6,596 nt of DNA. Origin: Fimbriimonadales bacterium (GTDB lineage: Bacteria; Armatimonadota; Fimbriimonadia; Fimbriimonadales; Fimbriimonadaceae). The translations under genes were made by a program, and so were the position numbers. How positions within the stretch are numbered: position 1 is the stretch's first letter; the number at the start of each line of letters is the position of its first letter. The notes beneath the pieces were generated by a model that did not search any database, had not been told where the DNA came from, and was given only the letters and a program-made list of their open reading frames with translations. The stretch spans positions 1-6,596 of the forward strand of contig JAPLCS010000076.1 in assembly GCA_026392145.1 (NCBI GenBank), given 5' to 3'. Of this stretch, positions 6,509-6,596 are shown in pieces.

Positions 6509-6596
6509 AGCCTTGGCATAAGATTGCGATTTTTATGGAAGGCGCGCTGGGAGCTGACATCGGCAAGATGGGCTACGGCGTATTGAGGTATTCGCC
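6502..6596 (+). CDS. DUF1611-family protein, N-terminal fragment (cut by right edge)
   Basis: About 31 codons are visible from a GTG that overlaps the epimerase stop by 7 nt (GTGCTGA). The translation has a first beta strand, KIAIFMEGALG, then KMGYGVLRYSP. This matches the DUF1611 N-terminus (pattern of strand, EG..G...K...GVLRY), a Rossmann-like domain normally followed by a P-loop domain that lies outside the window. DUF1611 includes DgcN, reported as a D-glutamate N-acetyltransferase acting with the enolase-superfamily racemase DgcA. Synteny with an enolase-superfamily epimerase is itself supporting evidence. With so few residues visible the family call rests on one motif plus context. The GTG start is favoured by a well-placed GAGG; the alternative ATG at 6535 would delete half of the first strand. 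Confidence 0.62.
   Translation, partial: MLKPWHKIAIFMEGALGADIGKMGYGVLRYS

Noticed and set aside
1..6596. tRNA, rRNA, CRISPR, insertion sequence or defence system
   Set aside because: No cloverleaf, regularly spaced repeats, transposase, flanking direct/inverted repeats or defence-type domains were seen on either strand.

Overview
The window is ordinary bacterial chromosome: dense, with about half G+C by eye, and with short intergenic gaps. It holds eight protein-coding genes, two of them cut by the window edges. I see no tRNA, rRNA, CRISPR array, insertion sequence or prophage gene. Arg codon CGA is used often in every gene, so nothing looks recently transferred. The taxon cannot be fixed from this sequence. 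A non-model phylum such as Armatimonadota (Fimbriimonas-like) would fit the codon habit and the unusual gene neighbourhood, but that is a low-confidence impression.

Left part, minus strand (1-2929). Reading in the direction of transcription, the first gene is a 659-residue APC-type membrane transporter with a soluble C-terminal domain. Next comes a stand-alone gene for ribosomal protein bS18 (rpsR), with its own extended -10 promoter, a strong Shine-Dalgarno, a GC-rich leader hairpin and a clear Rho-independent terminator. The last is the N-terminal part of a tandem-CBS-domain protein that runs off the left edge. This CBS gene is too short for the 74-codon plus-strand frame opposite it to be the real gene; the minus strand is open for all 134 codons and reads as two CBS repeats.

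A 113-bp divergent spacer (2930-3042) separates the transporter from the plus-strand genes. It carries a perfect 10-bp palindrome.

Right part, plus strand (3043-6596). Five genes lie head to tail with gaps of 48, 54 and 19 nt and finally a 7-nt overlap, so they probably form one operon. They are gatB (tRNA-dependent amidotransferase subunit B), a small TPR protein, a DUF167/YggU-family protein, an enolase-superfamily epimerase of the dipeptide-epimerase type, and the start of a DUF1611-family protein.

The most interesting point is the translationally coupled epimerase-DUF1611 pair at the right edge. This combination matches the DgcA/DgcN arrangement described for D-glutamate catabolism (N-acetyl-D-glutamate racemase plus D-glutamate N-acetyltransferase). 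However, the epimerase keeps the C-terminal DxD motif linked to binding a free alpha-ammonium group, as in L-Ala-D/L-Glu epimerase. The two readings predict different substrates. Both point to D-Glu or cell-wall peptide recycling, which sits oddly but suggestively next to a glutaminyl/asparaginyl-tRNA amidotransferase subunit.
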